A stretch of 8,825 nucleotides of DNA from NCBI GenBank assembly GCA_937927435.1, contig CALBDW010000010.1:1-8825 (forward strand), read 5' to 3'. The translations under genes were made by a program, and so were the position numbers. Positions 1-4,874 of the stretch are shown in pieces (position 1 is the first letter of the stretch; each line of letters opens with the position of its first letter). This stretch comes from an uncultured Bdellovibrionales bacterium (GTDB lineage: Bacteria > Bdellovibrionota > Bdellovibrionia > Bdellovibrionales > JAMPXM01). Under the pieces are notes generated by a model. It had not been told where the DNA came from. It did no database searches and saw only the letters and a program-made list of their open reading frames with translations.

Positions 1-2
1 CG

Positions 3-59
3 CACCTCGCACTCTACGTTCAGTATCACAACGAATCTTTGGAGAAAAAGACCGCTTAA
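3..59 (+). CDS. Possible C-terminal tail of a gene cut by the window start
   Basis: An 18-codon reading frame runs in from the left edge and ends at TAA (57-59). Its residues begin H-L-A-L-Y-V-Q-Y-H-N. That pattern vaguely recalls the end of some DDE transposase/integrase domains, where an aromatic-rich helix is followed by Y-N or H-N. The fragment is far too short to assign. The remaining bases up to 221 hold no gene I can support; they contain only small hairpins. If a transposase did end here, an inverted repeat would be expected just downstream, and none is evident. Confidence 0.2.
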   Translation, partial: HLALYVQYHNESLEKKTA

Positions 60-161
60 CACAGATTGGTGATCACGATAGAAGACTCGTAAAATTCCTC
101 AGCCTTCCTCTACGCATTTCTCGAGACCGCCACCTTCCTAACACCGAAAGGACAAAAGCTC

Positions 162-209
162 AAAAATTCCTGTTCTTTCAGGTATTTGTTCCATCCTCAC
201 GAAAGTGAG
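162..209 (-). terminator. Weak hairpins downstream of the lipoprotein gene
   Basis: Two small inverted repeats follow the stop codon at 222-224 on the - strand. The first is CTCAC/GTGAG at 196-209 with a 4-base loop; read on the + strand the loop is GAAA, a GNRA tetraloop. The second is a 4-bp CCTG/CAGG stem at 169-182, followed on the - strand by a T-rich run (complement of 162-168). The second has the layout of an intrinsic terminator but its stem is very short. Together they are the only termination candidates for this gene. Confidence 0.25.
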
Positions 210-221
210 CCAGTTTAATTA

Positions 222-785
222 CTATTTAGTAAAGACAAGCGTTTCGAGATCGCCTGCCAAACACTCCGCCTGCGCGTACATCGGATCGTTCAGATCGTCG
301 CTTGTCAACTCACGCATGAGCGTAATGGTCTGAACCAGGCTACCGCCATCCGTGACCGTATAGAACTGACTGGCCGGCGCATTTGGAGCCGGAAAGCTGT
401 CGCATGGGCAGCTTGACGAGCATGTCTCACCTTGCGGGACGAACTTTATCCTGCCGTACTGGTCATACGAAGGTTCGAAATGTCGCCAACGGATACATGT
501 CGGGCTGAATCGAACCCCCCACCACCACGAGGAGCCGTCTACCGTGCCGTTCAAAAGAATCTCGGAAGACACGCTCACATTGACTTCTCCCCGACACATC
601 CAAGCGGCAAGAGTGTAGGCATTCTCAATCGGCGGAGGAATGAGTGCCAGAGGAGTCGTGCTACCGTATCCGTCTCGAGCGCGGATTTTAGCGGGATCCG
701 GAGCCATCTCTTCACAGTTTTGAAAAAACGCGAGCACCAACCCGACGGAAAGAGCAACAATCAGTAAGGACTTTCTTTTCGACAC
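222..785 (-). CDS. Predicted small lipoprotein, function unknown
   Basis: This encodes 187 residues from a GTG start, ending in TAG. The N-terminus is a lipoprotein-type signal peptide: basic M-S-K-R-K, a hydrophobic stretch at about 7-21, then F-Q-N-C with Cys24 as the probable lipidated residue. The box is non-canonical (N, not A/G/S, before Cys), but F-Q-N-C endings are, as I recall, frequent in Bdellovibrio-type genomes. The mature part has six further cysteines (64, 97, 122, 126, 128, 175), including a C-x3-C-x-C cluster, a W-W-W run at 87-89, and no family I recognise. The disulfide-prone composition fits an envelope or periplasmic location. GTG at 783-785 is preferred over the ATG at 819-821. 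It has an AGGAG eight bases upstream and starts directly at the signal peptide, whereas the ATG has no ribosome-binding site and would prepend a non-signal-like segment containing a cysteine. It is oriented like the neighbour at 950-1693 but is separated from it by a gap holding a hairpin. Confidence 0.75.
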   Translation of the reverse strand: MSKRKSLLIVALSVGLVLAFFQNCEEMAPDPAKIRARDGYGSTTPLALIPPPIENAYTLAAWMCRGEVNVSVSSEILLNGTVDGSSWWWGVRFSPTCIRWRHFEPSYDQYGRIKFVPQGETCSSSCPCDSFPAPNAPASQFYTVTDGGSLVQTITLMRELTSDDLNDPMYAQAECLAGDLETLVFTK

Positions 786-793
786 GAAGCCGG

Positions 794-798
794 CTCCT
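794..798 (-). promoter_or_regulatory. Ribosome binding site fixing the GTG start of the lipoprotein
   Basis: On the - strand this reads AGGAG, eight bases before the GTG at 783-785. It lies inside the longer ATG-started reading frame, so it decides the start in favour of GTG. Confidence 0.65.
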
Positions 799-822
799 GA
801 ACAAAACAGGTTTACACCCATA

Positions 823-831
823 AGTGTATCA
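823..831 (-). promoter_or_regulatory. Candidate extended -10 promoter element for the lipoprotein gene
   Basis: The - strand reads TGATACACT, which fits an extended -10 (TG, one base, then TACACT with four of six matches to TATAAT). No good -35 lies at the usual distance, as expected for extended -10 promoters. Transcription would start near 816, about 30 bases before the GTG start. The alternative ATG at 821 would then lie upstream of the transcript. This is a pattern match only. Confidence 0.3.
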
Positions 832-839
832 CATGTAGG

Positions 840-873
840 CGCCGGAACGCGCCCGTTTCGTGCGTTTCCGGCG
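840..873. repeat. GC-rich inverted repeat between the two exported-protein genes
   Basis: The left arm at 840-850 (CGCCGGAACGC) pairs with the right arm at 862-873, giving eleven base pairs interrupted by one bulged T around an 11-base loop. It sits 76 bases beyond the stop of the 950-1693 gene and just upstream of the lipoprotein promoter candidate. No U-tract follows on either strand, so it is not a standard intrinsic terminator. It could stabilise the upstream mRNA 3' end, act as a Rho-assisted terminator, or be a protein-binding site. A second, weaker inverted repeat (CCCGA/TCGGG, 916-938) lies nearer the upstream stop codon. Confidence 0.5.
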
Positions 874-949
874 TATCCCGTCTTCGTTTTGCCTCAATTT
901 GAGTCGCTGGCGAAACCCGAGCACGGACCATTGTCGGGCTCGCTAAACT

Positions 950-1693
950 TCAGAGTTCGAAATCAACCGCGGCTTCGTGATCACCGCGCGCGATAGCTTC
1001 CTGTTTGACCTTGCCTACAAATTCGTCTTTCAGAGCTTTGTTTCGGTTGGGCTTTTTCGGATCCCAAACCACGCAATAATCGCTGTTCGATAGGGCCTTA
1101 CTGATTTCCGGGCCGCCCTCGAAACATTCACCGTTATTGAATGAGCCACAACGGCCGAGAAAGAAGTCGAAGCGTCCGCGCTTATTGAAGTACTTCGGGC
1201 TTCCCGTATCGACGACGACCATGAATCCATCGTGGATAAGTTCAAAACCGTCGCGCTCCTTATTGCCGCATTTCATGCCGACGAGTTCTTTAAAGAAGAT
1301 GACCTCGCCCCAGGTATGATGCTTCATGGAAGCAGCCAAAGCACGGCAAGGATGCAAACAGTTTTGCCTGTTGCCGTAGCCGTTCTTGCAACGCGCGTCC
1401 TCGAGAGGCTCGTCTTCATAACCGTAATTGTGGAGCCATGGAACGCCGTCCTTCATATAAATGCACGTTCCTTCGAGAATATGGCAGAGGAAGTGGTCAT
1501 ATTCCTGGAGAAGGGGCACGAAGTAATGCGTGACCAACCCCGCTTTTTCCTTCTTTCCATCAAGACAGTTCGGATGAATGGACTGCGATGACACTTGTTC
1601 CGGTGGCTCCATAAGTTGCGCTTCCGCCTTCGACCCAACTGAAGCGAAACCGATCAGCGCCGCTGCATAAACCAAAGCTGTACGAAGAACCAT
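950..1693 (-). CDS. Secreted cysteine-rich protein with a 3D/double-psi barrel-like segment
   Basis: This encodes 247 residues from ATG to TGA. A Sec-type signal peptide covers about 1-25: M-V-L-R, an alanine-rich hydrophobic core, then A-E-A before Gln26. With no cysteine at the cleavage site, the product should be soluble in the periplasm or exported. The mature protein has ten cysteines (43, 70, 77, 102, 112, 116, 142, 182, 190, 207), which suggests disulfides. Three spots resemble the 3D domain / double-psi beta-barrel found in MltA-type lytic transglycosylases and their relatives: V-T-H-Y at 54-57, a central G-E-V-I-F-F strand at 129-134, and V-D-T-G-S at 161-165 followed by R-F-D-F-F-L-G at 174-180. 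The last pair mirrors the D-T-G...D-L-F-x-G signature with two of the family's aspartates. If the assignment is right, a cell-wall role is plausible. It rests on motif resemblance only, and the rest of the protein is unrecognised. The ATG has a strong purine-rich ribosome-binding site. Confidence 0.7.
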   Translation of the reverse strand: MVLRTALVYAAALIGFASVGSKAEAQLMEPPEQVSSQSIHPNCLDGKKEKAGLVTHYFVPLLQEYDHFLCHILEGTCIYMKDGVPWLHNYGYEDEPLEDARCKNGYGNRQNCLHPCRALAASMKHHTWGEVIFFKELVGMKCGNKERDGFELIHDGFMVVVDTGSPKYFNKRGRFDFFLGRCGSFNNGECFEGGPEISKALSNSDYCVVWDPKKPNRNKALKDEFVGKVKQEAIARGDHEAAVDFEL

Positions 1694-1694
1694 T

Positions 1695-1706
1695 CCCCCC
1701 CTCCCT
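1695..1706 (-). promoter_or_regulatory. Ribosome binding site with a seven-G run before the ATG
   Basis: On the - strand, AGGGAGG (1706-1700) lies six bases before the ATG at 1691-1693. It merges into an unbroken run of seven G (1701-1695). The homopolymer sits in the spacer, so a change in its length would change Shine-Dalgarno spacing without touching the reading frame. Confidence 0.6.
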
Positions 1707-1742
1707 AGGAATTCAGTTTAACCCGAGACCGAAGGCAATCGA

Positions 1743-1766
1743 GTCCAGTTGTCCTTCGAACTGGAC
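1743..1766. repeat. Perfect 8-bp inverted repeat upstream of the secreted protein gene
   Basis: The arms GTCCAGTT (1743-1750) and AACTGGAC (1759-1766) flank an 8-base spacer. It lies about 50-73 bases upstream of the ATG at 1693, between that gene and the end of the LysR gene. No U-tract follows on the - strand, so it is a poor terminator for the regulator. It could be an operator for, or a leader hairpin of, the downstream secreted-protein gene. Apart from this and a short CGCG-flanked repeat near 1831-1841, I see no other structure in 1694-1853, and no clear sigma-70 promoter. Confidence 0.5.
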
Positions 1767-1853
1767 AAACGAACGAGATGATAAAGAAGAAGTTCAGACG
1801 AGTACCTTAAAAATTTCTTAAACGAGACTTCGCGTCCCGCGCTTTGAACGAAT

Positions 1854-2744
1854 TCAATCTTCAGAACACAAGTCGCGAAGCGCCCTTGCGATTTGACGAA
1901 TCACTTTGTCCTCACCCCTCGACTCCCGCTTCACGACGTACACTTCTCGCTTCACGTTTGTGAGCGTGCGAGGAAGTCTCAAAGACTCCAGTTTGCAGTC
2001 GGCGCTCACTCGCCGGTTATGCTCACGTGCCACGATCAACGGAATAAAAATCGCGGCAAGTCCTTGGCGTGCGATTTCAAGAGCGGTACTTAACGTATCG
2101 ACGCGATAACGGAGATTGCGCGGAATCTTATCATCGGGCCATGAATCGCGCCCTTTTGCCACAGACGGCGATCCCTCAAGAGGAGTCACCGGCACGACGA
2201 ACGGAACCTCCCCGATCTCCATATCGGCGAATTTTCCTTTCAATGCGAAGGCGTCCATCGAAATCGTCGCGACCTTGACGTAATCAATTCCTTTTCTGGG
2301 AACCGGCTCGGAAGTGATCCCGACATCGATTTTATGATAGAGAAGCGCGTCTTCCAGGCGGCCCGGCACGAGGTCATGAACCTCTGCCTCGAACTCCGGG
2401 AGATAGTTTTTCAACAAAGGGCCGATGAAAAACGACGTGAACGTTTCGAAAGATCCGATGCGAAGAAGAGGCGCCGAGGTTCTCGCCGGAGCTCCCGCTT
2501 TTTTCCCGATTAAGCGATCGAGTTCTTCGAAAAATCGCATCGATCGCTCGTAAAGCGCCTGTCCTTCGTCGGAAATGACGATGCCACGCCCGCTCGGAAG
2601 AAAAAGTGGGAATCCGAGTTCGGCTTCCAGCGCCTTCATCGACTTACTCAATCCGCTGTGCGACATATTGAGAAGCGAGGCCGCTTTTCTCAAATTGCCC
2701 GTTTCGACCACAATCCGGAACTGCAAAAGTCGATTGGTCTCCAT
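1854..2744 (-). CDS. LysR-type transcriptional regulator, probable trp operon regulator
   Basis: This encodes 296 residues, normal for the LysR family, from ATG (2742-2744) to TGA. The N-terminal winged helix-turn-helix covers about 1-62, with the family pattern A-A-x-x-L-N-M-S-x-S-G-L-S-K...L-E-x-E-L-G-x-P-L-F at 21-48 and a recognition helix around 29-41. A linker helix (about 63-90) leads to the effector-binding domain (about 93-296), which shows the usual L-R-I-G-S at 94-98, K-I-D-V-G-I-T at 138-144 and G-L-A-A-I-F-I-P at 228-235. It is transcribed away from trpE across an 82-bp gap containing a T-N11-A dyad, the classic arrangement of a LysR protein and its target. Control of trp genes by a LysR protein has a precedent in TrpI of Pseudomonas, which activates trpBA; here the adjacent target would be the complete operon. 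The effector (indole-glycerol phosphate, tryptophan, anthranilate or other) cannot be read from sequence. No strong ribosome-binding site precedes the ATG. Confidence 0.92.
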   Translation of the reverse strand: METNRLLQFRIVVETGNLRKAASLLNMSHSGLSKSMKALEAELGFPLFLPSGRGIVISDEGQALYERSMRFFEELDRLIGKKAGAPARTSAPLLRIGSFETFTSFFIGPLLKNYLPEFEAEVHDLVPGRLEDALLYHKIDVGITSEPVPRKGIDYVKVATISMDAFALKGKFADMEIGEVPFVVPVTPLEGSPSVAKGRDSWPDDKIPRNLRYRVDTLSTALEIARQGLAAIFIPLIVAREHNRRVSADCKLESLRLPRTLTNVKREVYVVKRESRGEDKVIRQIARALRDLCSED

Positions 2745-2753
2745 ACGGAACCA

Positions 2754-2782
2754 TTCATATCCAACAATTCGCTTTCAGTGAA
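2754..2782 (-). promoter_or_regulatory. Candidate promoter of the LysR gene
   Basis: On the - strand, TTCACT (2782-2777) and TATGAA (2759-2754) are spaced by 17 bases, each with four of six matches to the sigma-70 consensus. The -35 would lie inside the 2772-2784 palindrome, suggesting autoregulation. The predicted start would be only a few bases from the ATG, giving a nearly leaderless mRNA, which weakens the call. Confidence 0.25.
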
Positions 2783-2784
2783 AG

Positions 2785-2797
2785 TTAAACTCTTTAA
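2785..2797. promoter_or_regulatory. LysR-type T-N11-A operator
   Basis: TTAAA-CTC-TTTAA is a perfect 5+5 bp dyad beginning with T and ending with A eleven bases later, the family consensus. It is centred 36 bases upstream of the trpE GTG and 47 bases upstream of the LysR ATG. The two adjacent dyads are perfect palindromes but have T-N9-A spacing, so this one is the best single candidate for the primary site. Confidence 0.55.
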
Positions 2798-2813
2798 ACT
2801 TAACCGGGTTAGC

Positions 2814-2820
2814 GGAAGGA
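2814..2820 (+). promoter_or_regulatory. Ribosome binding site fixing the GTG start of trpE
   Basis: GGAAGGA lies six bases before the GTG at 2827. The frame is closed by TGA at 2779-2781 and contains no ATG, GTG, TTG or CTG between that stop and 2827, so this start is well determined. Confidence 0.75.
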
Positions 2821-2826
2821 CCGGCC

Positions 2827-4296
2827 GTGCCGATAGAAAACGCGAGACGGAGAAAACGAACATTATTTATAACCGACACCGCCCGTATTTTCCTCGAAGC
2901 AAGAAAGCGCGATAGCAAAGCCTTCTTCTTCGAAGGCGCTCCCACCATCGGTGCTCCGACCGATGTAAGTGTCATCGGCTTCGGACCTTTTGAGATCATC
3001 CGTGACAATAACGGCGTCCTTGAAAAAGAAATCCGGGGCAATACGTCCCGCATCGACTCTCCTTTCTTTCCATTCTTAGCGGAAAAAATCGCAGCTCTCC
3101 AGCACGCCGCAAATCGGGCGGAATGTCGCTTTCAAAACGGCGGTGTCTTCGGCTGCATCGGATACGACGCGATTGCCGACCTTGAGTGGAGATTAAAAGC
3201 GGCCGGCTATTTTCAGAGGTCAAGAAAGGGGGGCGGCGACTTGTCCCCGGAACCGCGCGCCGAGATTCTGGTCGCAAAGAAGCTCATTTACGTCGACCAT
3301 CGCAAAAAGGAAGCGCACCTTATCGACGCCGATCCGGCTGACACCTCATTGAGAATTGACGATATGGAAGAGATCCTTTCGGCGGCCGAAGGGGATGCGA
3401 AAAGCGGGTACGATCTTATCCCGCCGCGCCCGAATACAGTTCATCCATTAGAGATACCACAGCTTAAGCCTGCCCTCGGTTACGAGGGCTTCAGAACGGG
3501 CGTCGAAAAAATCAAAGACCATGTCCGCGAAGGCGATATTTTCCAAGCCGTGCTCGCGGAACGCTTTGAATACCAGCTGAGAGCCGATCCGATCGAAGTC
3601 TTTCTGCATTTACGACGGATCAATCCGGCGCCCTACAGTTTCTATTTCGACTTCGGAGACCGCATCTTCTTCGGCGCTTCACCTGAAGCGCTCATTCGCA
3701 TTGAAGGCCGAACGATCGTGAGCCATCCCATCGCAGGCACACGCCGCCGCGGACGAACGCCGGAGGAAGATCGCAAACTCGTCCGCAGCCTGCTTCGCAG
3801 CCGCAAAGAGGCGGCTGAACATCTTATGCTTGTTGATCTCGCGCGAAATGACCTGGGCCGTGTATCCGCGCCGGGTTCCGTGCGGGTCCGGGACTTCCGT
3901 TCGTTGCGCTATCTTTCAAATGTCATGCATCTCGTTTCGGAAGTAAAAGGCGAGCTCGCCGAAGGCGTCGCCGCCTTGGACGCCTTAAAAGCGTGCTTCC
4001 CCGCCGGAACACTTTCGGGCGCACCTAAAATCCGGGCGATGGAAATTCTCGCCACGCTGGAGCCGGTCCCGCGCGGCCTCTACGGTGGCGCAGTCGTCGC
4101 TTTCGACTCGGTCGGCCAACTTGATTCCTGTATCGCGATCCGCAGTCTGGAAATGCGGGGGCGAACGGCGATTTTGCGCGCGGGCGCAGGTATCGTCGCT
4201 GATTCCAAACCGGAACACGAGTACGCGGAGGTCTCACATAAGTTGCGCGCCCTGCGCGAGGCGATCGCAGCGGCCGAAAAGGAGTTCGCATCGTGA
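2827..4296 (+). CDS. trpE: Anthranilate synthase component I
   Basis: Catalyses the first committed step: chorismate plus ammonia (supplied by TrpG) to anthranilate and pyruvate, in the cytoplasm. It has 489 residues, close to the family norm, from a GTG start. The N-terminal domain (about 10-160) is divergent; the chorismate-binding domain (about 215-480) has all expected blocks: G-D-I-F-Q 236-240, I-N-P-A-P-Y 265-270, A-S-P-E 284-287, P-I-A-G-T-R-R-R-G 301-309, D-L-A-R-N-D 337-342, M-H-L-V-S 367-371, P-A-G-T-L-S-G-A-P-K 392-401 and A-G-A-G-I-V-A-D-S 452-460. The end of the domain reads E-V-S-H-K (468-472) where E-T-x-N-K is usual. The L-L-E-S motif that lines the tryptophan feedback site appears here as F-F-E-G (34-37), Ser to Gly. 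It heads the operon, and its TGA overlaps the trpG start (GTGA). A PabB or isochorismate synthase identity is unlikely given the neighbours and the P-I-A-G-T block. Confidence 0.96.
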   Translation: MPIENARRRKRTLFITDTARIFLEARKRDSKAFFFEGAPTIGAPTDVSVIGFGPFEIIRDNNGVLEKEIRGNTSRIDSPFFPFLAEKIAALQHAANRAECRFQNGGVFGCIGYDAIADLEWRLKAAGYFQRSRKGGGDLSPEPRAEILVAKKLIYVDHRKKEAHLIDADPADTSLRIDDMEEILSAAEGDAKSGYDLIPPRPNTVHPLEIPQLKPALGYEGFRTGVEKIKDHVREGDIFQAVLAERFEYQLRADPIEVFLHLRRINPAPYSFYFDFGDRIFFGASPEALIRIEGRTIVSHPIAGTRRRGRTPEEDRKLVRSLLRSRKEAAEHLMLVDLARNDLGRVSAPGSVRVRDFRSLRYLSNVMHLVSEVKGELAEGVAALDALKACFPAGTLSGAPKIRAMEILATLEPVPRGLYGGAVVAFDSVGQLDSCIAIRSLEMRGRTAILRAGAGIVADSKPEHEYAEVSHKLRALREAIAAAEKEFAS

Positions 4297-4874
4297 TTTT
4301 GATCATCGATAACTATGACTCCTTCACGTTTAATCTTTACCAAGTCATCGCTTCGCTTGGCGCGCGTTGCCGTGTCGAGCGAAACGACATGATTTCGTTG
4401 GACGAAATCGAAAACGCGCGGCTCGACGCTATCGTCATTTCTCCCGGTCCCGGCCGCCCGCAGGACGCAGGGGTCACGATTCCCGCCATCCGGCGGTTCG
4501 CGGGACGGATTCCCATCTTCGGCGTCTGCCTGGGAATGCAGGCGATCGGTGAAGCCTTCGGCGGACGCGTTGTTCGCGCCCGTTCCATCAAACACGGCAA
4601 ACTTTCGAAGGTGTATCACAACGGGCTCGGCGTGTTTCGAAACGTTCCCAGTCCCTTTGTGGCGACACGGTACCACTCTCTCGTCGTCGAGCGCGAAACA
4701 CTACCTTCGTGCCTGGAGATTACCTCTCAAACGAGTGACGGCCTCATCATGGGACTCCGCCACCGGAAGTATCCCGTCGAAGGAGTCCAATTCCATCCCG
4801 AGTCGGTCGCGACGGAAGGGGGAAGAGAAATCATCCAAACATTCTTAGCGAACATTTACCAGCGAGGTGCCTGA
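4293..4874 (+). CDS. trpG: Anthranilate synthase component II, glutamine amidotransferase
   Basis: Hydrolyses glutamine and channels ammonia to TrpE. It has 193 residues, the usual length of a stand-alone class I amidotransferase; it is not fused to TrpD as in E. coli. The catalytic triad is visible: Cys79 in G-V-C-L-G-M-Q, and His168 and Glu170 in V-Q-F-H-P-E-S. The oxyanion/P-G-P-G segment is at 51-54, and the anthranilate-synthase-type blocks H-G-K-L-S (101-105) and R-Y-H-S-L (126-130) are present. The start is GTG at 4293, overlapping the trpE stop by four bases, with AAGGAG at 4279-4284 eight bases upstream. The family is hard to separate from PabA (folate synthesis), and one protein often serves both. 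Position makes TrpG the primary role; whether it also serves PabB cannot be decided here. Confidence 0.95.
   Translation: MILIIDNYDSFTFNLYQVIASLGARCRVERNDMISLDEIENARLDAIVISPGPGRPQDAGVTIPAIRRFAGRIPIFGVCLGMQAIGEAFGGRVVRARSIKHGKLSKVYHNGLGVFRNVPSPFVATRYHSLVVERETLPSCLEITSQTSDGLIMGLRHRKYPVEGVQFHPESVATEGGREIIQTFLANIYQRGA

Larger units (their letters stand above)
2745..2826. promoter_or_regulatory. Divergent control region between the LysR gene and trpE
   Basis: These 82 bases are A+T-rich compared with the flanking genes and carry three consecutive dyads: 2772-2784 (CTTTCA-G-TGAAAG), 2785-2797 (TTAAA-CTC-TTTAA) and 2801-2811 (TAACC-G-GGTTA). TTAAACT also occurs as a direct repeat at 2785-2791 and 2794-2800 (period 9). 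LysR proteins typically bind paired sites in such gaps. There is no TGG on the + strand, no leader peptide, no terminator/antiterminator pair and no run of regularly spaced GAG/UAG triplets. Ribosome attenuation and TRAP control are therefore not supported. Transcription initiation control is inferred. Confidence 0.7.

Noticed and set aside
2..208. Open + strand frame from the window edge to TGA at 206-208
   Set aside because: It is open for 68 codons but the product is basic and unpatterned and resembles no protein; it competes with the slightly more protein-like frame ending at 59.
1..221. Insertion sequence end
   Set aside because: Only an 18-codon tail with slight transposase flavour; no inverted repeat or target duplication was seen.
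432..767. 111-codon + strand open frame
   Set aside because: Antisense to the lipoprotein gene; composition is that of a shadow frame, with no start signal or recognisable motif.
786..821. ATG at 819-821 as the start of the lipoprotein gene
   Set aside because: It has no ribosome-binding site, prepends residues unlike a signal peptide, and lies two bases from the likely -10 element. GTG at 785 has AGGAG at ideal spacing.
2745..2826. Trp leader peptide or T-box attenuator
   Set aside because: There are no TGG codons, no T-box-like conserved core and no terminator; the gap is too short for these elements.
4080..4676. 198-codon - strand open frame
   Set aside because: Fully antisense to trpE and trpG, which are certain; long antisense frames are expected in GC-rich genes.
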